Positions 1-6,081 of a DNA stretch of 6,989 nt are shown here, in pieces (within the stretch, counting starts at the first letter, position 1; every line of letters begins with the position of its first letter). The notes beneath the pieces were generated by a model that saw nothing but the letters and a program-made list of their open reading frames with translations, made no database searches and was not told the DNA's origin. This stretch comes from Filomicrobium sp. (GTDB lineage: Bacteria > Pseudomonadota > Alphaproteobacteria > Rhizobiales > Hyphomicrobiaceae). Position numbers and translations under genes: made by a program. Location: the NCBI GenBank assembly GCA_021775655.1, contig JAJFHK010000364.1:1-6989 (forward strand), read 5' to 3'.

Positions 1-416
1 AGGCTTTCGCCCAACAGCTTGCTGAAGCGTGGAACGAGGCGCGGCCTGAACCGATGTCAGCGTTTCACAATTTGGGGAAAGCCTACCTTGGATTTGCGCG
101 AAACGAGCCGGCATTGTTCTCGTCGATGTTCGATTCCGGCCTTGCTTTGTCAGAGCATCCAGAGGTCGCAAAGGCAGCTGACCGGGCCTTTGGAGTATTG
201 CGGGATGCCTGCGAAAGGCTGGCTTCGACACTGCCGGAGGTACAACGCCCGCCCGCGCTTATGATGGCTTTGCATATCTGGTCGCTCAGTCACGGCACTG
301 CGGCGCTGTACGGTCGCGGAGATGCTACGCGAAGGTCAATCCCGGTGCCTGCGGAAGACCTGCTTGAGGCGGCGGTGCTGATTTATTTGGATGGATTGGG
401 AATTACAGGAAAGTAG
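1..416 (+). CDS. TetR/AcrR-family transcriptional regulator, C-terminal part (5' end outside window)
   Basis: The frame is open from the left edge (first full codon at base 3) to a TAG at 414-416 and gives 137 residues. There is no helix-turn-helix in the visible part, so the DNA-binding N-terminus lies outside the window. What remains looks like the ligand-binding and dimerisation half of a TetR regulator with a WHG-type C-terminal domain. An amphipathic stretch (YLGFARNEPALFSSMF, about residues 28-42) resembles the family's Y-x-x-F-A-x-x-x-P-x-L-x-x-x-M-F pattern. Further on, WSLSHGTAAL (W93, H97, G98) carries the W-x-x-x-H-G signature that names the domain. Members usually bind a small molecule and release DNA, often controlling a neighbouring efflux or catabolic gene. 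The target and ligand cannot be told from this window. The gene converges on bamD, so it is unlikely to belong to the division operon. The family call is fairly secure; the function is not. Confidence 0.85.
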   Translation, partial: AFAQQLAEAWNEARPEPMSAFHNLGKAYLGFARNEPALFSSMFDSGLALSEHPEVAKAADRAFGVLRDACERLASTLPEVQRPPALMMALHIWSLSHGTAALYGRGDATRRSIPVPAEDLLEAAVLIYLDGLGITGK

Positions 417-427
417 GCGGAAAGCCC

Positions 428-463
428 GCTCAACACGAGCCATGCAGAAAAAGGCGTGTGAGC
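428..463. terminator. Imperfect hairpin between convergent genes, possible weak terminator
   Basis: GCTCAACACG (428-437) can pair with CGTGTGAGC (455-463) with one bulged base around a 17-base loop. It starts 11 bases after the stop codon of the TetR-type gene, in the gap where that gene and bamD converge. Neither strand shows a clear U-tract directly after the stem, so intrinsic termination is only a possibility. No better stem-loop was seen in the 147-base gap. Confidence 0.25.
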
Positions 464-563
464 CAGATGCAAAGGCAAATCGGCGCGGACCTTGAGAGTT
501 CCCGACTGGTTGGAAATTAAGCCGTAAGCCGAAGTGATCGAGAGTGACCTCGCCAAAACGGTG

Positions 564-1454
564 CTATTGAGGACCGCCGAGAGAGAACTTTGGCAGGCTT
601 TTCCAGGCCTTCGATAGCCAAGAGCCGGTATCCTCACGTGGCGCCAAGCCATCAGACGCGAGTAGCGCATAGGCATCCTTGTACCACTGGGATTGCGGGA
701 AGTTGTGACCGAGAACGGCTGCCGCCGTCTGTGCTTCGTTGACGATCCCCAGGGCCATGTACGATTCGGTCAGGCGCATCAAAGCTTCTTCGACGTGTGC
801 GGTCGTCTGGTATTGCGTGACGACGGTCTTGAAGCGGTTGATGGCGGCTACGTAATTGTTCCGCTTCAGGTAGTAGCGGCCAACTTCCATCTCAGAGGCG
901 GCGAGTGTGTCCTCGGCGAGCCGAATTCGGTTCGCTGCGACGGAAGCATATTCACTATCGGGATAGCGGTTCTGGAGGATTTTCAGTTCCTGTAGGGCCT
1001 TTCGCGTCGTCGACTGGTCGCGATTTGGGCCATTCATCTCGTCAAAATAGGCGGACGCGATGATGTGGTGAGCGAGTGCAGCTTCCTTGGTGCCAGGGTG
1101 CATGGTGGTATAGCGGCGGGCAGACGCGATTGCCTCAGGATTCTTGCCGGCTTTGTAATAGGCATAGGCTGCCATAACGATCGCGCGCCGTGCTTCGGGA
1201 GCATACGGGTGGTCGCGATCGAGATCTTCGAACTTTGCAGCAGCTCTGTTGAACTTTCCACCGGACATTGCCGCGTCCGCTTCGGAGAACATCTTACCGG
1301 GTGGATCGGGATTCAGGGCCTTGGAGAGGTCATTTGAAGATGCGCAAGCGGACAATACAACGGCCATTGAGGTTGCAATGGTCCAGACGCGAAGCCACGC
1401 GCCAATGCCAGCATCCTTGCCAAATATGTCAATAGATTCGCCCGGGATCTTCAC
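564..1454 (-). CDS. bamD: Outer membrane assembly lipoprotein BamD (ComL/YfiO family)
   Basis: This is the essential lipoprotein of the BAM complex. It sits on the periplasmic face of the outer membrane and works with BamA to insert beta-barrel proteins. The 296-residue product has a lipobox LSAC with the lipidated cysteine at position 37. A chain of TPR-like helices runs from about residue 54 to 268. Hallmark BamD segments are visible: NRDQSTT followed by a YPDSEY motif (about 144-169), VGRYYLKRNNYVAAINRFK (191-209), and YQTTAHVEEALMRLTESY (215-232). The start is GTG (1452-1454). An in-frame TAA two codons upstream (1458-1460) excludes a longer protein, and the next ATG (residue 30) would leave no usable signal peptide. 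The signal peptide is therefore unusually long for a lipoprotein, 36 residues with a mixed-charge n-region. The gene lies 229 bases after lpxC on the same strand. In related bacteria recN commonly follows, but here a convergent regulator gene does. Confidence 0.95.
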   Translation of the reverse strand: MKIPGESIDIFGKDAGIGAWLRVWTIATSMAVVLSACASSNDLSKALNPDPPGKMFSEADAAMSGGKFNRAAAKFEDLDRDHPYAPEARRAIVMAAYAYYKAGKNPEAIASARRYTTMHPGTKEAALAHHIIASAYFDEMNGPNRDQSTTRKALQELKILQNRYPDSEYASVAANRIRLAEDTLAASEMEVGRYYLKRNNYVAAINRFKTVVTQYQTTAHVEEALMRLTESYMALGIVNEAQTAAAVLGHNFPQSQWYKDAYALLASDGLAPREDTGSWLSKAWKSLPKFSLGGPQ

Positions 1455-1464
1455 TAGTTATCTA

Positions 1465-1468
1465 CCTC
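1465..1468 (-). promoter_or_regulatory. Ribosome binding site of bamD
   Basis: GAGG on the minus strand lies 10 bases before the GTG at 1452-1454. It supports the GTG as the true start, and the in-frame stop just upstream leaves no alternative. Confidence 0.6.
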
Positions 1469-1683
1469 GGCTTCACTTGCTGTCGTTGTCGTATACCGCG
1501 CCGCGTGGGACGGTAACAGAAAGAATCGACCCGCACCGAAGTTTAGCGCAGTTCTGGTCCGCCCAAAGCGGATCCGCGCAGCGATCCCCAGTCAAAGCGT
1601 ATCAAACGCGTTGCCACCTAACCAGGATTACCGCTTTCCGCCTGCGAGGCCAAGTTTGCCCCCAACGTACCCACGGGCCAGCG

Positions 1684-2628
1684 TCAGTGTGACGTTCCAG
1701 CGTAAGCTGCAGGGTAGGCGAAGCTTGCAGGCGTCGTTTCCCGAACTTTCGGCGCTTGGACGACAGACCAAGCAGTCGCATCTGACAAGAGTGCCTTGAC
1801 GACGAGCGAATTGAGACGGTGGCCGCCGCGAACAGAGCGGAATGCGCCAAGTATCGGAAGCCCCGCTAGGGCCAGATCACCGACCGCATCGAGCATTTTA
1901 TGACGAACAAACTCCTCAGGATAGCGAAGTCCCTCGGAATTCATGATGCGGTCTTCACCGATGGCAACGGTGTTATTTAGGTTCGCACCGAGTGCAAGTC
2001 CGTTTTTCCAGAGGTGCTCAACGTCTCGCATAAACCCGAATGTGCGGGCACGGCTCAACTCGTGGCGAAAAATTCCCGGAGCCATTTCATATGCGAGCCG
2101 CTGGCGGCCGATGATGGGGGTTTCGAAGTCAATCTCGATGTCGAGATGGAAACCGCTGTGCGGTGCGATCTCACCAAAGCAATCGCCGTCTTCGACACGG
2201 ATAGGTTTGAGTACTTTGAGGAACTTGCGTGGCTCGGAGAGCTCCATAAGCCCGGCATCGTCGATGGCTTCGACGAAGTTCGCCGAGCTACCGTCCATGA
2301 TCGGGACTTCCTGGCTGTCGATCTCGATGTAGCAGTTGTCGACCGAGAGCCCGCGGAGGGCCGCCAGAAGATGTTCGACAGTACTAACTGTATTTCCCTC
2401 TTCGTCGCCGATCACGGTGCACAACGTCAGGTTTTTGACGTTGTGGACGTTCGCTTCAATATCGGACACGACGCGGCCACGTTTAGTGACCAAGAAGCGA
2501 AGTCCAGCATCGGCCTCAGCCGGATGCAAGATTACCGATGCTGGAGCTCCACTGTGCACCCCCGTGCCGGTCAGTTCGATCTCGCGCGCAACCGTAGTCT
2601 GGCGCGAGCCGATAAAACGATTCGACAT
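1684..2628 (-). CDS. lpxC: UDP-3-O-acyl-N-acetylglucosamine deacetylase LpxC
   Basis: LpxC is the zinc-dependent deacetylase that removes the acetyl group from UDP-3-O-acyl-GlcNAc, the committed step of lipid A synthesis in the cytoplasm. At 314 residues it is close to the usual length of about 305. The two-fold LpxC architecture is visible. The N-terminal half carries TGTGVHSGAPA (20-30) and STVEHLLAAL (82-91), with the catalytic glutamate E85 and zinc ligand H86. PIMDGSSANF lies at 109-118. The C-terminal half carries RHKMLDAVGDLALAG (242-256), with the other zinc ligands H243 and D247, and H270 in GGHRLN as the likely general acid. All expected catalytic residues are present. The ATG at 2626-2628 follows a strong Shine-Dalgarno. 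The gene follows ftsZ after 271 bases, the usual alphaproteobacterial position, which couples outer membrane lipid supply to the division locus. Identification is secure. Confidence 0.98.
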   Translation of the reverse strand: MSNRFIGSRQTTVAREIELTGTGVHSGAPASVILHPAEADAGLRFLVTKRGRVVSDIEANVHNVKNLTLCTVIGDEEGNTVSTVEHLLAALRGLSVDNCYIEIDSQEVPIMDGSSANFVEAIDDAGLMELSEPRKFLKVLKPIRVEDGDCFGEIAPHSGFHLDIEIDFETPIIGRQRLAYEMAPGIFRHELSRARTFGFMRDVEHLWKNGLALGANLNNTVAIGEDRIMNSEGLRYPEEFVRHKMLDAVGDLALAGLPILGAFRSVRGGHRLNSLVVKALLSDATAWSVVQAPKVRETTPASFAYPAAYAGTSH

Positions 2629-2636
2629 GAATGTCG
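2623..2636 (-). repeat. Inverted repeat over the lpxC start codon
   Basis: On the minus strand CGACAT-TC-ATGTCG is a perfect 6-base inverted repeat, and the lpxC ATG is part of its second arm. In RNA this could fold as a 5-bp stem with a 4-base loop directly after the Shine-Dalgarno. The repeat is seen directly. A role in controlling translation is inference only. Confidence 0.5.
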
Positions 2637-2642
2637 TCCCTC
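2637..2642 (-). promoter_or_regulatory. Ribosome binding site of lpxC
   Basis: GAGGGA on the minus strand is 8 bases before the lpxC ATG, a strong match with near-ideal spacing. It lies immediately next to an inverted repeat that covers the start codon (2623-2636), so access to it may be structure-dependent. Confidence 0.7.
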
Positions 2643-2644
2643 GA

Positions 2645-2690
2645 TGCCTGCCCAGGCAACGGCCGTTTCGTCCAAGTAGAACGGCCTGCC
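2645..2690 (-). repeat. Overlapping inverted repeats in the lpxC leader
   Basis: Two structures share sequence. TGCCTG (2645-2650) faces CAGGCA (2653-2658) across two bases. GGCCGTT (2661-2667) faces AACGGCC (2680-2686) around a 12-base loop. The second stem could lengthen by pairing GGCA (2655-2658) with TGCC (2687-2690) across a 2-base bulge, which would use bases of the first repeat, so the two folds compete. They lie 17-62 bases before the lpxC start, between ftsZ and lpxC. No U-tract follows, so this does not look like an ordinary terminator. Confidence 0.45.
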
Positions 2691-2799
2691 ACCCCCTAAA
2701 GGAAGGGTCGAAATTTCATCGGTATCTATGTTCAGCTACCCCAGTACTTCGCCGAACACATTGTTGATAACGAATCGATATCGCCCGTTAACGAATTCG

Positions 2800-2828
2800 A
2801 CGATACCCTTGTGCCACAGGCTGTACAA
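2800..2828 (-). promoter_or_regulatory. Weak candidate promoter for lpxC
   Basis: On the minus strand TTGTAC (2823-2828) and TATCGT (2800-2805) are separated by exactly 17 bases, an arrangement like a housekeeping sigma promoter. The boxes match consensus at only 3 and 4 of 6 positions. A GANTC site (GAATC on the plus strand, 2772-2776), the target of the cell-cycle methylase CcrM in many alphaproteobacteria, lies just downstream. The 271-base gap is long enough for a separate promoter, but this particular site is a guess. Confidence 0.22.
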
Positions 2829-2899
2829 ATCACGCTTTCTTACACTCTGTTACCCATTTGCCGCGAAACCGAAATAACTAAAAATCGTATCTCGGATCG

Positions 2900-4648
2900 T
2901 CAGCGCCGACGTTGCCCATCACTGAAAAATACGGGCAAATCAACGCCTTGGTCGCGCTCATCTTGGGTGTGTTCCGACGAATGACGGGTGTCATGAGGGG
3001 CATCATTGGATTGCTGGGCAACCTGTGGATGACGATCGGCGGTGCGTTGGCGCTTGCCCGTGTCAGGTCGATCTGGCGAATCACCTTGCTTGCGCCCTCT
3101 GCCAGTGAGTCGTTCAAACAACCCTTGCTTCCGGCTTGCTGGCTTGGCTGGTTGGTGCTCGGCGGGGTCTTGCAAGTTTTCCTCGCGTTTAGCGTAGTAA
3201 TCGCGCTGGCCGACGGCCGGGAAATCTTCGACTGCCGGCATCCGGCGGGTGTGGCGATGAATGTCTTCAGTTTGCTGAGGCTGGAATGTGTTGATGGTCG
3301 CCGCAGCGGGGGGGGCGTTAGATTGAGCGGGCGAATCCGATCTTGGCGCGGGCTTTCTCAACGCGTCCGGTCCTGCTTCGATCGTGACACCTTCAGGTGA
3401 TTTCCAAAGTGCGGAATTGTTTTCGGGAACTGCGGTCGCCTGGGGGGCGGATGGCTGCCTTGGCGCCGGATCATTATGCTTTGGTTGCCGGTGTGGTAAC
3501 GGATTGCGCGACAGGTTCTCGGTTTCCGACGAGGACTTTGCACCGATTGGTTCTGAGGGCATTGGCGGCGGTGTCGGCAAGCTGGCTGCTGGTCGATTTG
3601 CGAGCGGCGAACTGCGGTCGTGACGGATGGTGTCGAGTCCTTGTAGACCACTCGAATTCGACGGTGTGGCACCGTGCGAGTTGGCACCGGCCATGCCTGA
3701 AGCGACGATGGACACTCGGACCCGGTCTTCCATCGTGTTGTCGAAAGTCGCACCGACGATGATGTTGGCTTCTGGATCGACTTCTTTGCGAACGCGAGAT
3801 GCGGCTTCGTCGACTTCGTAAAGTGTCAGATCCGGACCGCCGGTAATAGAGAGCAACAGCCCCTTGGCACCCTGCAGTGAGACATCGTCCAACAATGGAT
3901 TGGCAATAGCTTCTTCGGCAGCGGTGATAGCGCGGTTTTCGCCGGCACCTTCACCGGTTCCCATCATGGCGGAACCCATGTTGCGCATCACCGCGCGAAC
4001 ATCGGCGAAATCGAGATTGATGAGTCCTTCGCGAACGATCAAGTCGACGATGCAAGCAACTCCGGAATAGAGAACCTGGTCGGCCAGCAGGAAGGCTTCT
4101 GCAAATGTGGTCTTTTCGTTGGCGACGCGAAAAAGGTTCTGATTGGGAATGACGATGAGCGTGTCGACCTGTTCGCGCAATTCTTGAATGCCGGCTTCGG
4201 CCATGCGCATGCGGCGGCTGCCTTCGAACTGGAACGGCTTGGTCACGACGCCGACGGTCAGGATGCCCATTTCGCGGGATGTTCGGGCGATCGTTGAAAT
4301 TGCACCCGTGCCTGTGCCGCCGCCCATACCGGCGGCGAGGAACAGCATATGGGATCCGGAAATCTGCGATTTGATCTCGTCGATCGCCTCTTCGGCAGCC
4401 GCTGCGCCGATTTCCGGGTTAGCGCCGGCGCCGAGACCTTCTGTCAGGTTCATGCCGAGCTGAATGCGGTGCTCGGCGCTGGAAACCTCCAACGTCTGCG
4501 CATCGGTGTTGGCAACGACGAACTCAACACCCGTCAATCCGGCAGCGATCATGTTGTTGACCGCGTTGCAACCTGCCCCGCCGACACCGATGACGGTCAG
4601 TCGCGGTTTCAGGTCCGTTAGCTGCGGCAATTCCAGCTTGATATTCAT
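2900..4648 (-). CDS. ftsZ: Cell division protein FtsZ with extended C-terminal linker
   Basis: FtsZ is the tubulin-like GTPase that polymerises into the cytokinetic ring. The 582-residue protein has a complete GTPase core at about 12-320. [13 protein letters not shown] (22-34) is the first nucleotide loop, GGGTGTG (109-115) the tubulin signature, and NLDFADV (211-217) the T7 loop with catalytic D213 and D216. Residues 321-566 form a Pro-, Ser-, Gln- and Arg-rich disordered linker, as in other alphaproteobacteria. Within it lie two ordered-looking islands, [10 protein letters not shown] (468-477) and [14 protein letters not shown] (507-520). The extreme C-terminus is [14 protein letters not shown] (569-582), a diverged form of the conserved D-x-P-x-F-L-R-R-Q peptide that binds FtsA and other partners. 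After the tubulin signature the sequence is AISTIA where most FtsZ proteins have AAP. The ATG at 4646-4648 starts the standard [13 protein letters not shown]-terminus. A purine run (GGGGG) shortly upstream is a poor but usable ribosome site. It is probably cotranscribed with ftsA, 76 bases upstream. Confidence 0.98.
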   Translation of the reverse strand: MNIKLELPQLTDLKPRLTVIGVGGAGCNAVNNMIAAGLTGVEFVVANTDAQTLEVSSAEHRIQLGMNLTEGLGAGANPEIGAAAAEEAIDEIKSQISGSHMLFLAAGMGGGTGTGAISTIARTSREMGILTVGVVTKPFQFEGSRRMRMAEAGIQELREQVDTLIVIPNQNLFRVANEKTTFAEAFLLADQVLYSGVACIVDLIVREGLINLDFADVRAVMRNMGSAMMGTGEGAGENRAITAAEEAIANPLLDDVSLQGAKGLLLSITGGPDLTLYEVDEAASRVRKEVDPEANIIVGATFDNTMEDRVRVSIVASGMAGANSHGATPSNSSGLQGLDTIRHDRSSPLANRPAASLPTPPPMPSEPIGAKSSSETENLSRNPLPHRQPKHNDPAPRQPSAPQATAVPENNSALWKSPEGVTIEAGPDALRKPAPRSDSPAQSNAPPAAATINTFQPQQTEDIHRHTRRMPAVEDFPAVGQRDYYAKREENLQDPAEHQPAKPASRKQGLFERLTGRGRKQGDSPDRPDTGKRQRTADRHPQVAQQSNDAPHDTRHSSEHTQDERDQGVDLPVFFSDGQRRR

Positions 4649-4667
4649 TGCGCCCCCGCATCGCTCT

Positions 4668-4714
4668 ACCGGTCGTCTCTGCCGGTGATCAACTGCGCTG
4701 CCGACTTTGGCAGC
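4668..4714 (-). repeat. Two small hairpins in the ftsA-ftsZ gap
   Basis: A perfect 6-bp stem, GCTGCC (4697-4702) with GGCAGC (4709-4714), has a 6-base loop. Next to it ACCGG (4668-4672) can pair with CCGGT (4682-4686) around 9 bases. Together they fill most of the 76-base gap between the ftsA stop and the ftsZ start. Neither is followed by a U-tract. They could affect mRNA stability or processing between the two genes, but that is inference. Confidence 0.4.
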
Positions 4715-4724
4715 TCAGGACGCA

Positions 4725-5996
4725 TTACAACCCAGTCATCAGCCATTGACTGACCCGCCCGAAGTAACCAAGGGGCGAAGCCACTCTATTTTCGATCCGC
4801 ACCAGTCTGCCGGATGGAGAGAACCCCGCGGCGACCATACCAACGACCGTCGAAAAGCCCGGCCCTGACAAATTTTTCGGCAACGCATACTGCGACGATG
4901 GCCTTGCAACTCGAACCGAACGTCCAAGATGGTTGGCCATGAACTCGGCCATGCCGACCAGTTCGGAACCTCCGCCAGTCAGTACGATCTTATCGCCAAC
5001 AAGTTCTGCGACCCCGCTCGAATCGAGTTTCTCTCGGATCAACGATGCGATCATCGCAGTCCTATGAGAAATAATCTCGGACAGGCTCGCCTTGCTCGCG
5101 TGGTGCAATCCGGCATCCTCGTCACCTGCTAAAGGATAGGAGAACGTCTCGTGCGAATCAGACTGCGCCGATACTAGTGTGCCATAAAGAGCTTTGATTC
5201 GCTCGGCTTCTGCAATCGGAGTCTGAAGTGTGCGTGCTATGTCGCTGGTAATATGGTCCGAACCGGCCGGTATTACGTCGGTTTTGACGAAGTGACCGTC
5301 AGCGAACATAGCAATCTTGACGGTGCCGCCGCCGATATCGATCACGGTGATGCCAAGTTGGCGCTCTTCGGGGCTGGCGGCGGAAATGGCGCTGACATAG
5401 GGGGCGACGACGAGGCTGTCGACCTTCAAAAAGCATCGACCAGCGAGCATTGCCAAATTGTTTAGCGGTTCAGGATCTGCAGTGACAGCGTGGAGGTCGG
5501 CGGTCAGGCGCCGGGCGGCCATGCCTTGTGGGGAGTTGGCGCCGGATTGGCCATCGAGCCGGTAATTGAGCTGGTTTAGATGGACGAGGCGGCGCCCTTC
5601 GCGGACGGCATACGAGCGTCCGCCTCTGAGACAGCGAGCAATATCTTCTTCGGAGACGATGCCGCTGGAGATTTCTGCATTCGCTGCAAATATCTCGGAA
5701 CGGACCCGGCCACAAGAAAAGGCAATGGTGACGCTGTCTAAGGTATCACCGGCCATCAGTTCGGCTTCGCTGATACAGGCGCTCGCGGCCCGCTGGGCCT
5801 GCTCGAAGTCGGTGACGACGCCTGATTTCACGCCTCGCGAGCGCAGGCACGAGGCGCCGACAACGGTGGCTCCGAGCGGGCTGCGCTTGCTCGCCTTATC
5901 CGGGACGACGATCAAGCATGTGTTCTTGGAGGAGCCGAGGTCCAGAAACCCGACAAGTCTGCCAGATGGGCGGTTCTTTTTGTCGCTACCAAGCAC
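4725..5996 (-). CDS. ftsA: Cell division protein FtsA (actin-like membrane anchor of the Z-ring)
   Basis: FtsA is the actin-family ATPase that binds the FtsZ C-terminal peptide, anchors the ring to the inner membrane and recruits later division proteins. The 423 residues are close to the usual length. Visible parts are the phosphate-1 loop FLDLGSSK (17-24), the FtsA-specific 1C domain (about 85-165, with SGIVSEEDIARCL at 111-123), the phosphate-2 loop VIDIGGGT (218-225) and the adenosine motif IVLTGGGSEL (337-346). The C-terminus LGYFGRVSQWLMTGL (409-423) is an amphipathic helix that serves as the membrane-targeting sequence. The start is GTG (5994-5996), chosen because AGAGG lies 8 bases upstream and no other in-frame start codon occurs before a TAA at 6045-6047. 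The gene sits between ftsQ (85 bases upstream) and ftsZ (76 bases downstream), the classic order. It should function together with this unusual FtsZ C-terminal peptide, so the two may have co-diverged. Confidence 0.97.
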   Translation of the reverse strand: MLGSDKKNRPSGRLVGFLDLGSSKNTCLIVVPDKASKRSPLGATVVGASCLRSRGVKSGVVTDFEQAQRAASACISEAELMAGDTLDSVTIAFSCGRVRSEIFAANAEISSGIVSEEDIARCLRGGRSYAVREGRRLVHLNQLNYRLDGQSGANSPQGMAARRLTADLHAVTADPEPLNNLAMLAGRCFLKVDSLVVAPYVSAISAASPEERQLGITVIDIGGGTVKIAMFADGHFVKTDVIPAGSDHITSDIARTLQTPIAEAERIKALYGTLVSAQSDSHETFSYPLAGDEDAGLHHASKASLSEIISHRTAMIASLIREKLDSSGVAELVGDKIVLTGGGSELVGMAEFMANHLGRSVRVARPSSQYALPKNLSGPGFSTVVGMVAAGFSPSGRLVRIENRVASPLGYFGRVSQWLMTGL

Positions 5997-6004
5997 GCGG
6001 CGAG

Positions 6005-6009
6005 CCTCT
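6005..6009 (-). promoter_or_regulatory. Ribosome binding site of ftsA
   Basis: AGAGG on the minus strand, 8 bases before the GTG at 5994-5996, decides the ftsA start. No ATG, GTG or TTG lies further upstream in the frame before the TAA at 6045-6047. Confidence 0.65.
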
Positions 6010-6081
6010 GATGAAAAATCAAATTCTGCGTTTGATCCCGACTGTTACTGGACTTGCGAATAGCGGAACAGGGCGGTGGGA

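Noticed and set aside
383..676. Minus-strand open frame across the end of bamD and the end of the regulator gene
   Set aside because: It overlaps bamD in another frame and shows no domain or ribosome site; the product reads as out-of-frame coding sequence.
1557..1577. Short stem and perfect palindrome GCGGATCCGC between lpxC and bamD as a terminator or operator
   Set aside because: The stem is about 6 bp with no U-tract, and a 10-base palindrome is easily found by chance in GC-rich sequence.
2014..2679. Plus-strand open frame of 221 codons opposite lpxC
   Set aside because: It is antisense to a gene with every LpxC catalytic residue, its product has no recognisable motif, and long antisense frames are expected in coding DNA of this composition.
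4649..4724. TTGATC and TAGAGC in the ftsA-ftsZ gap as an ftsZ promoter
   Set aside because: The spacing is 18, but the -10 box matches at only 3 of 6 positions, too weak to list.
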